A stretch of 64,000 nucleotides of DNA from Schumannella luteola (GTDB taxonomy: Bacteria > Actinomycetota > Actinomycetes > Actinomycetales > Microbacteriaceae). Each line of letters begins with the position of its first letter. The first letter of the stretch is position 1. The notes below the pieces were generated by a model, which saw nothing but the letters and a program-made list of their open reading frames with translations, searched no databases and was not told the DNA's origin. The position numbers and the translations under genes are program-made. This document shows positions 1 through 11,003 of the stretch, piece by piece. The DNA is taken from assembly GCF_013408685.1 (NCBI RefSeq), contig NZ_JACBZY010000001.1, forward strand, positions 2,542,001 to 2,606,000. The letters run 5' to 3'.

Positions 1-288
1 CTCCTCGCCGAGACCGGGCCGCTCGCCGTGTCGAGCGCGAATCTCACCGGGAAGCCCGCCGCGATGACGGCCCAGGAGGCCGAGGAGATGCTCGGCGACA
101 GCGTCGCGGTCTACCTCGACGGCGGACCGGCGGGGGAGGGCTACGCGGATGCGGCGGCGAGCACCGGCTCGACGATCGTCGACGCGACGCTGCTCGACCA
201 CCCCGAGGGCAAGCTGCGCTTCCTGCGCCACGGCGTCATCCCCGACGACGAGATCATCCGCGTCGTGGGAGCCGATCGGTGCGAATAG
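1..288 (+). CDS. L-threonylcarbamoyladenylate synthase (Sua5/YrdC), C-terminal part
   Basis: Reading frame 1 is open from the first base of the window to TAG at 286-288, so only the last 95 codons are present and the true start lies upstream. The motif SSANLTG near the beginning matches the conserved SAN-[LF/LY]SG segment of Sua5/YrdC proteins. The family condenses threonine, bicarbonate and ATP to threonylcarbamoyl-AMP for the t6A37 tRNA modification. The stop overlaps the start of the next gene by 10 bp, so the two are co-transcribed. In actinobacteria this gene normally sits between prmC and the wecA/atp genes, which fits what follows here. Confidence 0.9.
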   Translation, partial: LLAETGPLAVSSANLTGKPAAMTAQEAEEMLGDSVAVYLDGGPAGEGYADAAASTGSTIVDATLLDHPEGKLRFLRHGVIPDDEIIRVVGADRCE

Positions 289-1601
289 TCTTCTACGTCC
301 TCGTCGCGGGCATCGCGGCGATCGTGACCTTCACGGTCGCGGTGCTGATCTACCGGCTCAGCCACAAGTACCGGCTGTACCCGAAGATCCGCGCCCGCGA
401 CGTGCACACCCGCCCGACGCCGCGCCTCGGCGGCATCGCGATGTTCGTCGGCGTGATCGCCGCCTTCGCGGTCGCCTCGAAGCTGCCGGCCTTCGAGCTC
501 GTGTTCTCCGACTCGGGCAAGATCCTGGGAGTGCTCGGCGCCGCGCTGCTCACGGTCGTGATCGGCGTGATCGACGATCTCATCGACCTCGACTGGGTCA
601 CGAAGCTCGCCGGCCAGGTCATCTCGGCCGCGCTGCTCGCCTGGCAGGGCGCCCAGCTCGCGTCGCTCCCGATCCCCGGCGGTCTGCTGATCGGCTCGCC
701 GTTCCTCTCGCTCGCGGCGACGATCTTCATCTGCATGCTCGTGATGAACGCGGTCAACTTCATCGACGGACTCGACGGCCTGGTGGCCGGTGTCGCGATC
801 ATCGCGAGCGGCGTGTTCTTCATCTACACCTACGTGCTCAGCGTCGGGCCGACCCAGACCGAGTACTTCAACCTGGCGTCCTTCCTCGCCGTGACGGTGA
901 TCGGCGTCTGCATCGGCTTCCTCCCGTTGAACTGGCGTCCAGCGAAGCTGTTCATGGGGGATGCGGGCGCCCTGCTCGTCGGTCTGCTCATGGCCGCCTC
1001 GACGATCGCCGCGACGGGCCAGCTCGATCCCGGCAACGTGACCGTGCAGGTGCCGACGCCCGACAGCGGCGTCGTGCTCGGCGGATCGGGGCTGCTCCCG
1101 GCGTTCATCCCGATCCTGCTGCCGTTCGCGGTGCTCATCGTGCCGCTCATGGACTTCGCCCTCGCCGTCACGCGGCGCCTGCGCGCCGGCAAGTCGCCGT
1201 TCAGCGCCGACCGCAAGCACCTGCACCACCGCCTGCTCGACATGGGCCACTCGCACCTGCACGCCGTGCTGATCTTCTACGGCTGGACGCTCGCCGCCTC
1301 GGTCGGCTGCCTGCTCTTCCTCTTCGTCGACTGGTGGTGGGCGCTCATCGTGACCGCGCTCGGATTCCTGGTCTGCGCGATCATCACCCTCTCGCCGCTC
1401 AGTCGGCGCAAGGCCGTCGAGGTCGCCGTGCAGAGCGCGAAGCCGGATGCGCAGCTCGCGCAGTACGACCCGCTCGACTCGGCCGCCCGCGACGACGAGG
1501 AGCCCACGGATGCGGCGGCCGAGGCCGCCCTCCGCCGCGTCGCGACCGGCGGCATCCCCCTGCCCGGCCGCACCGGCCGCCCGCCCCGACAGGAGCCCTG
1601 A
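279..1601 (+). CDS. WecA/MraY-family undecaprenyl-phosphate sugar-1-phosphate transferase
   Basis: A 440-residue polytopic membrane protein of glycosyltransferase family 4. This family moves a sugar-1-phosphate (usually GlcNAc-1-P) from UDP-sugar to undecaprenyl or decaprenyl phosphate, the first step of wall polymer assembly. Diagnostic motifs are visible in order: the NFIDGLDGL catalytic loop near residue 159, MGDAGALLVG near 226 and the HLHHRLLDMGHSH cytoplasmic loop near 314. About 60 C-terminal residues are hydrophilic and Ala-rich, longer than in MraY. The GTG start overlaps sua5 by 10 bp. Placement directly upstream of atpI/atpB is the standard actinobacterial arrangement. The exact sugar cannot be read from sequence. 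Confidence 0.92.
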   Translation: MRIVFYVLVAGIAAIVTFTVAVLIYRLSHKYRLYPKIRARDVHTRPTPRLGGIAMFVGVIAAFAVASKLPAFELVFSDSGKILGVLGAALLTVVIGVIDDLIDLDWVTKLAGQVISAALLAWQGAQLASLPIPGGLLIGSPFLSLAATIFICMLVMNAVNFIDGLDGLVAGVAIIASGVFFIYTYVLSVGPTQTEYFNLASFLAVTVIGVCIGFLPLNWRPAKLFMGDAGALLVGLLMAASTIAATGQLDPGNVTVQVPTPDSGVVLGGSGLLPAFIPILLPFAVLIVPLMDFALAVTRRLRAGKSPFSADRKHLHHRLLDMGHSHLHAVLIFYGWTLAASVGCLLFLFVDWWWALIVTALGFLVCAIITLSPLSRRKAVEVAVQSAKPDAQLAQYDPLDSAARDDEEPTDAAAEAALRRVATGGIPLPGRTGRPPRQEP

Positions 1602-1603
1602 TC

Positions 1604-2077
1604 GTGACCACCGCCCCGCTGTTCCGCCGCATCCTCCGTGACGGCGCGATCCTCGCCCTCGTCGTCGCCGTCCTCGGCGGCGGGATCGGGCTGATCGCGG
1701 CCGGGGTGCCCGGACTCCTCGGCGGTCTGATCGGCGCACTCGCCGCGGCCGTCTTCTTGGCCCTCACCGCCGCGAGCGTGCTGCTCGCGGGCCGGGTCAC
1801 CGGGGGAGACCTCGGCAGCCCGCTCTTCTTCGGCGTCGTGCTCGGCAGCTGGCTGCTCAAGCTCGTGCTGTTCCTGGTCTTCTCGATCCTCCTGCGCGGT
1901 CAGCCGTGGCTGAACCCCTACGTGTTCTTCATCACGGTCGTGGTGTCCGTGATGGGCTCGCTCGTCATCGATGTCGTCGCGTTCCAGAAGTCGCGCGTGC
2001 CCTACGTGGAGACCACGCTCCCGGGCGACGTGGACGGCGCTGACGCGCAGGCTGACGAGCCCCGCGGCGGTGTCTGA
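1604..2077 (+). CDS. AtpI-like membrane protein preceding the ATP synthase operon
   Basis: A 157-residue protein with four predicted membrane segments: a Gly/Leu-rich pair in the first 65 residues, then two around residues 70-125. A short charged tail follows. It starts at GTG two bases after the wecA stop, with AGGAG just upstream overlapping the wecA end. Size, topology and position immediately before atpB match ATP synthase protein I. That protein is reported to help c-ring assembly or Mg2+ handling, but it is poorly conserved in sequence, so the call rests mainly on context. The longer open frame extending upstream is only a shadow of wecA. Confidence 0.7.
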   Translation: MTTAPLFRRILRDGAILALVVAVLGGGIGLIAAGVPGLLGGLIGALAAAVFLALTAASVLLAGRVTGGDLGSPLFFGVVLGSWLLKLVLFLVFSILLRGQPWLNPYVFFITVVVSVMGSLVIDVVAFQKSRVPYVETTLPGDVDGADAQADEPRGGV

Positions 2078-2094
2078 CAGGTGTGAATCTCTGT

Positions 2095-2100
2095 TAGGGT
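2095..2100 (+). promoter_or_regulatory. Candidate -10 element of the atp operon
   Basis: TAGGGT matches the actinobacterial TAnnnT -10 pattern. It lies 48 bp before an AGGAG ribosome-binding site. A CTGACA at 2074-2079 could act as -35, but the spacing of 15 bp is short. Inferred by eye. Confidence 0.4.
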
Positions 2101-2183
2101 CGTCTCACCTCCCCGTTTGATCGTCGCGCGTCGGCGCGCCCCGATTCAGGAGAACTGCGCTGCTATTCAACGCCTTCACCTCT

Positions 2184-2978
2184 GTGCTTCCGTCTGCGAC
2201 CGATGACGGAGGTGACTCGTTCCACGGCCCCTCTCTGGACGAGTTCTTCCCCCAGGCCGTGCTCTTCGAGGGGACCCCCTTCGAGCTCAACCGGATCATG
2301 CTGATCCGCCTGCTCGTCATGGTCGTCATCGTCCTGCTCTTCTGGCTCGGGACCCGCCGGATGAAGGTGGTTCCGAGTCGCTTCCAGGCCGGCCTCGAGT
2401 TCCTGCTCGGCTTCGTCCGGAACAACATCATCATCGAGACCCTCGGTGAGAAGGACGGCAAGCGCTTCATGCCGATCCTGATGTCGATCTTCTTCCTGGT
2501 GCTCGGCCTCAATCTGACGGGCGTGATCCCGTTCCTGAACATCGCCGGCTCCTCGGTCGTCGGCCTTCCGCTCGTGCTCGCCGTCGTCGCCTGGATCCTG
2601 TTCATCTATGCCGGCATCCGCAAGCACCCGGGCGCGTTCTTCAAGAACTCGCTCTTCCCGTCGGGCGTGCCGTGGCCGCTGTACATCATCGTCACGCCGA
2701 TCGAGCTCATCTCGACCTTCATCCTCCGGCCCGTGACGCTCGCCATCCGTCTTCTGATGAACATGGTCGCCGGCCACATGCTGCTGGTGCTCTGCTTCTC
2801 GGCGACGCAGTTCTTCCTGTTCTCGCTGGGTGGCGCCTGGGGTCTCTTCTCCGTCGGCACCTTCGCCTTCGGCTTCGCCTTCACGCTCTTCGAGCTGCTG
2901 GTGGCAGCTCTGCAGGCCTACGTCTTCACCCTCCTCACCGCCGTCTACATCCAGCTCGCGCTGGCCGACGAGCACTAA
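2184..2978 (+). CDS. atpB: F1Fo ATP synthase subunit a
   Basis: Proton-channel subunit a of the Fo sector, 264 residues from the GTG at 2184, with five to six hydrophobic helices. The conserved helix motif LAIRLLMNMVAGH carries the essential arginine (R189 here, equivalent to E. coli aR210) facing the c-ring. FHGPSL and NITG-like segments (NLTGVIPF) are also family-typical. The start is uncertain: GTG 2184 has no ribosome-binding site, whereas AGGAG at 2148-2152 lies 7 bp before an in-frame CTG at 2160, which would add eight residues. First gene of the complete atpBEFHAGDC operon. Confidence 0.95.
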   Translation: MLPSATDDGGDSFHGPSLDEFFPQAVLFEGTPFELNRIMLIRLLVMVVIVLLFWLGTRRMKVVPSRFQAGLEFLLGFVRNNIIIETLGEKDGKRFMPILMSIFFLVLGLNLTGVIPFLNIAGSSVVGLPLVLAVVAWILFIYAGIRKHPGAFFKNSLFPSGVPWPLYIIVTPIELISTFILRPVTLAIRLLMNMVAGHMLLVLCFSATQFFLFSLGGAWGLFSVGTFAFGFAFTLFELLVAALQAYVFTLLTAVYIQLALADEH

Positions 2979-3032
2979 GAACGTCCAGGCATCCGGCCTC
3001 GGACTCCAGCCACCCTTTCGGAAGGAAACACA

Positions 3033-3257
3033 GTGAACCTCGCTGACGTCACCGGACACCTCGCCCCTCTCGCCTTCGGCATCGCCACGATCGGCCCGGC
3101 CATCGGTGTGGGCATCGTCGTGGGAAAGACCGTCGAGTCGGTCGCGCGCCAGCCCGAGCTGCAGGGCCGCCTCACCGGTCTGATGTTCCTCGGCATCGCC
3201 TTCACCGAGGCGCTCGCGTTCATCGCGATCGCCGTCGGCTTCATCCCGTTCCCGTAA
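3033..3257 (+). CDS. atpE: F1Fo ATP synthase subunit c
   Basis: A 74-residue hairpin of two membrane helices forming the rotating c-ring. Helix 1 carries the packed glycine stretch GPAIGVGIVVG (residues 21-31). The polar loop has R39-Q40-P41, and helix 2 carries the proton-binding carboxylate E59 in GIAFTEALAF, so it is a proton-type and not a sodium-type c subunit. The GTG start is preceded by GGAAGGAAA. Length and motifs are fully normal. Confidence 0.97.
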   Translation: MNLADVTGHLAPLAFGIATIGPAIGVGIVVGKTVESVARQPELQGRLTGLMFLGIAFTEALAFIAIAVGFIPFP

Positions 3258-3284
3258 GCCGCTCCCTAGCCTGAAGGAGGCGGG

Positions 3285-3848
3285 ATGCTCAACGCATTCC
3301 TCACCGCCGCCGCGGAGGAGACTCCGGCTCGCAATCCGCTGCTGCCTGAGATCTACGACATCGTCTGGTCGCTCGTGGTCTTCGCGATCGTCCTCGTGGT
3401 CTTCATCTGGAAGGTCGTGCCGCGTCTCAACGCCGCGCTCGACGCCCGACGGGACGCGATCGAGGGCGGGATCGAGCGCGCCGAGGCCGCTCAGGCCGAG
3501 GCCAGCGCCGCGCGCGACAACTACACCGCCCAGCTCGCCGAGGCGCGTGCCGAAGCCGGCCGCATCCGCGAGCAGGCCCGCACCGACGGTCAGAAGATCA
3601 TCGCCGAGCTCAAGCAGCAGGCGCAGGTCGAGGCCGATCGCATCACCGCGAACGCCCACGCGCAGATCGAGGCCGAGCGGTCCGCCGCTCTCGTCTCGCT
3701 CCGCAGCGAGGTCGGATCGCTCGCACTCGATCTCGCGTCGGGTGTCGTGGGCGAGGCGCTGAACGACGACGCGAAGTCGACCGCGCTCGTGGACCGCTTC
3801 CTCGCGGACCTCGAGGCCAGCGAGACGGCCGGCAAGGCAGGCAAGTAG
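3285..3848 (+). CDS. atpF: F1Fo ATP synthase subunit b
   Basis: A 187-residue peripheral stalk subunit. One N-terminal membrane helix (about residues 25-47, IVWSLVVFAIVLVVFIWKVV) is followed by a long charged Ala/Glu/Arg coiled coil, interrupted by almost nothing, up to the C-terminus. The start ATG has GGAGG upstream (tgaaggaggcgggatg). It abuts atpH with no gap. It links the Fo membrane part to F1 through subunit delta. Confidence 0.96.
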   Translation: MLNAFLTAAAEETPARNPLLPEIYDIVWSLVVFAIVLVVFIWKVVPRLNAALDARRDAIEGGIERAEAAQAEASAARDNYTAQLAEARAEAGRIREQARTDGQKIIAELKQQAQVEADRITANAHAQIEAERSAALVSLRSEVGSLALDLASGVVGEALNDDAKSTALVDRFLADLEASETAGKAGK

Positions 3849-4637
3849 ATGGGTTCCGCGACCAGGAGCGCGCTCGAGGCCGGCATCGCCGCCCTCGGCG
3901 CTCAGAAGGCGACCGCCGCGACCGGTGAGCAGCTGCTCTCGGCCGCGCGCGCCATCGACTCGTCGCTGCAGCTCCGCTCGCTCCTGGCCGATCCCGCCGT
4001 GAGCGGCGCCGACAAGCGCACGATCGTGTCGCGCGTGTTCGGCTCGCTGGAGGCGGCTGCCGCCGAGGTGCTTGTCGCCGCGGCGGAGCAGCGCTGGTCG
4101 TCGCCGTCCGACCTGGTCGACGGCGTCGAGGAGCTCGGCATCCGGGCGACCGTCTCGGCCGCGCCCAAGGGCGCCTCGGTCGAGCGGGAGCTGTTCGACG
4201 TGCAGCGTGTCGTGGCCAGCGACGCGGAGCTCGAGCTCGCTCTCAGCAGCAAGCTCGGCGACCCCGCCGCGAAGGCCGCGCTCGTCGACAAGCTGCTCGG
4301 GGGCAAGGCCTCGCCGGCGGCCGTCACGATCGTCGGACACCTCGTGCAGAGCCCGCGCGGTCGTCGCGTGCGTCAGACCCTGAGCCGCGCGGCGGAGATC
4401 GTGGCTTCGGCCTCGGGCGCCGTCGTCGCGACCGTCACTGTCGCGGCGCCGCTCGGCGCCGAGCAGCAGAAGCGCCTGGCCGCCTCGCTCGAGGCGCGGT
4501 ACGGAACCGCTCCGCAGCTCAACGTGATCATCGATCCGGCCGTCATCGGCGGGATCCGAGTGCAGATCGCCGATGATGTGATCGACGGCAGCGTCGTCTC
4601 GCGTCTCAACGATCTCCGAATCCAGCTCGCCGGCTGA
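3849..4637 (+). CDS. atpH: F1Fo ATP synthase subunit delta
   Basis: A 262-residue OSCP/delta subunit that caps the F1 head and binds the b-subunit stalk. The C-terminal part carries the family-typical segment VATVTVAAPL followed by IDPAVIGGIRVQIADDVIDGS, closely matching other delta subunits. At 262 residues it is longer than the E. coli protein (177), as is usual in actinobacteria, where an N-terminal extension is common. It starts directly after the atpF stop, so translation is probably coupled. Confidence 0.95.
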   Translation: MGSATRSALEAGIAALGAQKATAATGEQLLSAARAIDSSLQLRSLLADPAVSGADKRTIVSRVFGSLEAAAAEVLVAAAEQRWSSPSDLVDGVEELGIRATVSAAPKGASVERELFDVQRVVASDAELELALSSKLGDPAAKAALVDKLLGGKASPAAVTIVGHLVQSPRGRRVRQTLSRAAEIVASASGAVVATVTVAAPLGAEQQKRLAASLEARYGTAPQLNVIIDPAVIGGIRVQIADDVIDGSVVSRLNDLRIQLAG

Positions 4638-4661
4638 CCCGGCACACAGAACAGGAACCTC

Positions 4662-6299
4662 ATGGCAGACATCACGATCAGCCCCGACGAGATCCGCGCC
4701 GCGCTCAAGGACTTCGTCGCCGGCTACGAGCCGACGAAGGCCGGCACCACCGAGGTCGGCGTCGTCACCGATGCCGCTGACGGCATCGCGCACGTCGAGG
4801 GTCTCCCCGGCGTCATGGCGAACGAGCTCATCAAGTTCGCCGACGGCACGCTCGGCCTCGCCCTCAACCTCGACGAGGACGAGGTCGGCGTCATCGTGCT
4901 CGGCGAGTTCGACGGCATCCAGGAGGGCCAGCAGGTCACCCGCACCGGCGAGGTGCTCTCGGCGCCCGTCGGCGACGGATTCCTCGGTCGCGTCGTCGAC
5001 CCGCTCGGCAACCCGATCGACGGCCTCGGCGAGATCGCCGCGGAGGGTCGTCGTGCCCTCGAGCTCCAGGCTCCCGGCGTCATGCAGCGCAAGTCGGTGC
5101 ACGAGCCGCTGCAGACCGGTATCAAGGCCATCGACGCGATGATCCCCGTCGGCCGCGGCCAGCGTCAGCTGATCATCGGCGACCGCCAGACCGGCAAGAC
5201 GGCCATCGCGATCGACACGATCATCAACCAGAAGGCCAACTGGGAGTCGGGCGACGTCAACAAGCAGGTGCGCTGCATCTACGTCGCGATCGGCCAGAAG
5301 GGCTCGACCATCGCCTCGGTGAAGGGCGCGCTCGAGGACGCCGGTGCGATGGAGTACACCACCATCGTCGCGGCCCCCGCCTCCGACCCGGCCGGGTTCA
5401 AGTACCTCGCCCCCTACACCGGCTCGGCCATCGGCCAGCACTGGATGTACGGCGGCAAGCACGTGCTGATCATCTTCGACGACCTGTCGAAGCAGGCCGA
5501 GGCCTACCGTGCCGTGTCGCTGCTGCTCCGCCGCCCGCCGGGCCGCGAGGCGTACCCCGGTGACGTCTTCTACCTGCACTCGCGTCTGCTCGAGCGCTGC
5601 GCGAAGCTCTCCGACGAGCTGGGCGCCGGCTCGATGACCGGTCTGCCGATCATCGAGACCAAGGCGAACGACGTCTCGGCCTACATCCCGACCAACGTGA
5701 TCTCGATCACCGACGGTCAGATCTTCCTCCAGTCCGACCTCTTCAACGCCAACCAGCGTCCGGCGGTCGACGTGGGCATCTCGGTCTCGCGCGTGGGTGG
5801 CGACGCCCAGGTCAAGAGCATCAAGAAGGTCTCCGGCACGCTGAAGCTCGAGCTCGCGCAGTACCGCTCGCTCGAGGCCTTCGCGATGTTCGCGAGCGAC
5901 CTGGATGCGGCCAGCCGCCGCCAGCTCGCTCGTGGCGCCCGCCTCACCGAGCTGCTGCGCCAGCCGCAGTACTCGCCGTTCCCCGTCGAGCAGCAGGTCG
6001 TCTCGATCTGGGCCGGCACCAACGGCCACCTCGACGAGGTGCCGGTGGAGGACGTGCTGCGCTTCGAGCGCGAGTTCCTCGACTACCTCGGTCGCAACAC
6101 CGAGGTGCTGACCACGCTGCGCGACACGAACGTGCTCAGCGACGAGGTCGTCGAGCAGCTGGTGTCGAACATCGACACCTTCAAGCAGGAGTTCCAGGCG
6201 GGTGACGGCAGCGCCCTCGGCGCCCCCGGCACCGAGTCGAGCGACGAGCTCGCCGCCGAGGACATCAACCAGGAGAAGATCGTCAAGGGCCGTCGCTGA
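4662..6299 (+). CDS. atpA: F1Fo ATP synthase subunit alpha
   Basis: A 545-residue non-catalytic nucleotide-binding subunit of F1. The beta-barrel N-domain comes first, then the Walker A loop [13 protein letters not shown] (from residue 173), the Walker B segment [11 protein letters not shown], and the alpha-specific [11 protein letters not shown] stretch and arginine-finger region ([14 protein letters not shown]). About 35 acidic residues extend the C-terminus, as seen in other actinobacteria. A strong hairpin follows in the 101-bp gap before atpG. Confidence 0.98.
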   Translation: MADITISPDEIRAALKDFVAGYEPTKAGTTEVGVVTDAADGIAHVEGLPGVMANELIKFADGTLGLALNLDEDEVGVIVLGEFDGIQEGQQVTRTGEVLSAPVGDGFLGRVVDPLGNPIDGLGEIAAEGRRALELQAPGVMQRKSVHEPLQTGIKAIDAMIPVGRGQRQLIIGDRQTGKTAIAIDTIINQKANWESGDVNKQVRCIYVAIGQKGSTIASVKGALEDAGAMEYTTIVAAPASDPAGFKYLAPYTGSAIGQHWMYGGKHVLIIFDDLSKQAEAYRAVSLLLRRPPGREAYPGDVFYLHSRLLERCAKLSDELGAGSMTGLPIIETKANDVSAYIPTNVISITDGQIFLQSDLFNANQRPAVDVGISVSRVGGDAQVKSIKKVSGTLKLELAQYRSLEAFAMFASDLDAASRRQLARGARLTELLRQPQYSPFPVEQQVVSIWAGTNGHLDEVPVEDVLRFEREFLDYLGRNTEVLTTLRDTNVLSDEVVEQLVSNIDTFKQEFQAGDGSALGAPGTESSDELAAEDINQEKIVKGRR

Positions 6300-6335
6300 C
6301 GCGACACCCCCACCGAGAACACCGCCGATGCGGTC

Positions 6336-6368
6336 GGCGGCTCGGGCGCTGAGAAGCCCCGAGCCGCC
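6336..6368 (+). other. Strong intra-operon hairpin between atpA and atpG
   Basis: GGCGGCTCGGG at 6336-6346 pairs perfectly with CCCGAGCCGCC at 6358-6368. Inside it, GCT and AGC pair around a GAGA tetraloop, with one bulged C. There is no U-tract downstream, so it is more likely a processing, stability or attenuation element than a full terminator. Confidence 0.6.
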
Positions 6369-6400
6369 GGGCCCGCACCGACAACAGACAAGGAAACGAC

Positions 6401-8793
<2,393 letters not shown>

Positions 8794-8795
8794 TC

Positions 8796-9056
8796 ATGGC
8801 CGACCTCAAGGTGAGCGTCGTCTCCGCCGACGCCGAACTCTGGTCGGGGTCCGCGCGACAGATCGTCGCGCGGACCACCGAGGGAGAGATCGGCATCCTG
8901 GCCGGACACGAGCCGATCCTCGCGATCCTCGCCCAGGGCGAGGTGCGTGTGACCACGACGGAGGGCGAGGTCGTCACCGCGAACGCGGCCGACGGCTTCC
9001 TCTCGGTCGACAACGACGTGGTGACGGTCGTCGCAGGCGACGCCACCCTCGTCTGA
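8796..9056 (+). CDS. atpC: F1Fo ATP synthase subunit epsilon
   Basis: An 86-residue epsilon subunit consisting of the N-terminal beta-sandwich only (KVSVVSADAELWSG, GEIGILAGHEPILAIL). The C-terminal two-helix inhibitory arm found in E. coli epsilon (about 138 residues) is absent, as in many high-GC actinobacteria. This implies that epsilon-mediated ATPase inhibition is weak or works differently. It follows atpD after two bases and closes the operon. Confidence 0.94.
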   Translation: MADLKVSVVSADAELWSGSARQIVARTTEGEIGILAGHEPILAILAQGEVRVTTTEGEVVTANAADGFLSVDNDVVTVVAGDATLV

Positions 9057-9069
9057 TCCGAGCATCGTC

Positions 9070-9591
9070 GTGCTGATCGCCATGGCCGGGCTTCCCGGCG
9101 TCGGCAAGAGCGCGATCGCGGATGCGATCGGCGAGCGACTCGGCCTCGCGGTCGTGTCGGTCGATCCGATCGAATCCGCGATCCTGCAGGCCGGCATCGA
9201 CGGCGATCAGCCGACGGGTCTCGCCGCCTATCTCGTGGCGGAGACCCTCGCTGATGCGGTGCTGCAGAGCGGACGCGGCGTGATCGTCGATGCCGTGAAC
9301 GCGGTGACGCCGGCGCGCGAGCAGTGGGTGCGCCTCGCTGCCCGCCGCGACGTCGCAGTCCGGTTCATCGCGGTCGAGTGCTCCGATCCGGAGGTGCATC
9401 GTTCGCGCCTGGAATCGCGTGAGCGCGACCTGGCTCCGCTCGAGGAGCCGACCTGGCACGCCGTCGAGCGCAGTCTCGACGAGTGGGAGGACTGGAGCGG
9501 CGAGTCCGCCGACGTGCGACGCCTGACGATCGACACGCTCCGCCCGCTCGAGGAGTGCGTCGCCGAGGCCGTGGAGTTCGTGCGCGCCTGA
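9070..9591 (+). CDS. P-loop kinase-like ATPase (AAA_33 type)
   Basis: A 173-residue protein beginning with a beta strand and an intact Walker A loop GLPGVGKSA (residues 8-16). VIVDAVN is a likely Walker B-type strand, and an Arg-rich lid follows (ESRERDLAPLEEP). The fold suggests a small-molecule or nucleotide kinase related to gluconate/chloramphenicol-type kinases. The substrate is unknown. It starts 13 bp after atpC and its stop overlaps the yaaA start by one base, so it may be read through from the atp operon. Confidence 0.7.
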   Translation: MLIAMAGLPGVGKSAIADAIGERLGLAVVSVDPIESAILQAGIDGDQPTGLAAYLVAETLADAVLQSGRGVIVDAVNAVTPAREQWVRLAARRDVAVRFIAVECSDPEVHRSRLESRERDLAPLEEPTWHAVERSLDEWEDWSGESADVRRLTIDTLRPLEECVAEAVEFVRA

Positions 9592-10343
9592 TGCTGCTGC
9601 TTCTGCCTCCCTCGGAGACGAAGCGTCGCGGCGGCTCGGGTTCCGGGCTGGATCTCGCCGCGCTGTCGTTCCCTGCTCTCACCGAGCACCGACGCGCGAC
9701 CCTCGCCGCGGTCGCCGAGCTCTCCCGAGATCTTCCCGCCGCCGCCCGAGCGCTCAAGCTCGGGCCGAAGTCGGCGGCGGATGCGGCGCTCAACGTCGAT
9801 CTCGCCGATGCGCCGACGATGCCGGCCATCGATCGTTTCGACGGCGTGCTCTACGAGTCGCTCGACGCCGCCTCGCTTGCGGCTCCGGCTCGCGCATGGC
9901 TCGGCCGCAGCGTCGTCGTGTCCTCGGCGCTGCTCGGGTTGGTGGGTGCTCTCGACCCGGTTCCGGCCTACCGGCTCAGCGCGGACTCGCGCCTGCCCGG
10001 TCTCTCCTTGGGCCGCCACTGGCGGGCCGCACAGACGGAGCTTCTCGCCGGAGTCGACGGCGTGGTGCTCGACCTGCGCTCGGAGGCGTACGCCGGCCTC
10101 GGCCCGGCGCCGGTGCGCGCCGACAGCGCCTACCTGCGCGTCGTGACCGAGGGCGCGGACGGCCGTGCTCGCGCGCTCAACCACTTCAACAAGGCCGCCA
10201 AGGGGCGTCTGACTCGCGCTCTCGCTGAGTCCGAGGTCGCACCCGCGTCGCTGGACGAGCTGCTCGCCTGGGCCGAGTCAGCCGGATTCGTTCTGCGCCG
10301 TGGTGCGGTGGGCGAGCTCGATCTGGTGGTCGAGCAGCCCTGA
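9591..10343 (+). CDS. yaaA: Peroxide stress protein YaaA (DUF328 family)
   Basis: A 250-residue cytosolic protein. It opens with MLLLLPPSETKRRGG, the hallmark N-terminus of YaaA, and contains FDGVLYESL, GLVGALDPVPAYRL and a C-terminal NHFNKAAKGRLTRAL segment, all diagnostic. In E. coli YaaA limits intracellular iron during hydrogen peroxide stress and binds DNA. The ATG shares one base with the upstream kinase stop (TGATG). The two repair genes downstream (tag, ogt) are convergent to it. The open frame extending 36 codons upstream lacks support. Confidence 0.92.
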   Translation: MLLLLPPSETKRRGGSGSGLDLAALSFPALTEHRRATLAAVAELSRDLPAAARALKLGPKSAADAALNVDLADAPTMPAIDRFDGVLYESLDAASLAAPARAWLGRSVVVSSALLGLVGALDPVPAYRLSADSRLPGLSLGRHWRAAQTELLAGVDGVVLDLRSEAYAGLGPAPVRADSAYLRVVTEGADGRARALNHFNKAAKGRLTRALAESEVAPASLDELLAWAESAGFVLRRGAVGELDLVVEQP

Positions 10344-10400
10344 CGTCGGCGGAGCGACGGCTCGGAGCGCGAAGTGTCGCCCGGGTTCGAGGCGGACCGG

Positions 10401-11003
10401 TCAGGCGACGTCGGCGCGCCAGCAGCCGGCGAGGTGGTCGTCGACCAGTCCGGCGGACTGCATGAGCGCATAGAACGTCGTCGGCCCGACGAACCGGAAC
10501 CCGAGCTTGCGGAGCTGCTTGCTCGCGGCGGTCGACTCGGCGGTGATCGCGGGGACGTCGTCGAAGGCTCGCGGTCGGTCGGCCGCCGCGCGGGCGGGCG
10601 GCGCGAAGCTCCAGACGAGCCGGTCGAGGGCGCCGGGGTCGTCGCGCACGAGGTCGGCGAGCGTGCGGGCGTTCGCGATCGTGGCGTCGATCTTCGCCCG
10701 GTTGCGGATGATGCCCGGGTCGGCGAGCAGCCGCACGACATCGTCGTCGTCGAAGGCGGCCACCGTCGTGATGTCGAAGTCGGCGAAGGCAGCGCGGAAG
10801 GTCGGCCGGCGGCGCAGGATCGTGATCCACGACAGGCCCGACTGGAAGGCCTCGAGACTCAGCTTCTCGAAGAGGGCGCGATCGCCGTGCAGCGGCCGCC
10901 CCCATTCCTCGTCGTGGTAGCGCTGGTACTCCGGGTCGTCGCCGCTCCAGCTGCAGCGGGCGACGCCGTCGGCGCCCGTGTGCAGCGCCGGGCGCTCCGT
11001 CAC
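10401..11003 (-). CDS. tag: DNA-3-methyladenine glycosylase I
   Basis: A 200-residue base-excision glycosylase removing 3-methyladenine. The Tag signature YHDEEWGRPLHGD is followed by FEKLSLEAFQSGLSW. The putative zinc ligands are all present: C17, H30, H190 and C194 (DDHLAGC). I chose the GTG at 11003 because it overlaps the ogt stop in a GTGA arrangement and yields the normal N-terminus. Forty further upstream residues in the open frame are Arg-rich shadow sequence. It is translationally coupled to ogt, giving a two-gene alkylation repair operon. Confidence 0.93.
   Translation of the reverse strand: MTERPALHTGADGVARCSWSGDDPEYQRYHDEEWGRPLHGDRALFEKLSLEAFQSGLSWITILRRRPTFRAAFADFDITTVAAFDDDDVVRLLADPGIIRNRAKIDATIANARTLADLVRDDPGALDRLVWSFAPPARAAADRPRAFDDVPAITAESTAASKQLRKLGFRFVGPTTFYALMQSAGLVDDHLAGCWRADVA

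Noticed and set aside
2163-6029. Very long open frame on the minus strand across the atp genes (over 1200 codons)
   Set aside because: It is antisense to atpB-atpA, which are certain. Its translation is Arg/Asp/Glu/Gly-rich as expected from high-GC third-position bias, with no recognisable domain.
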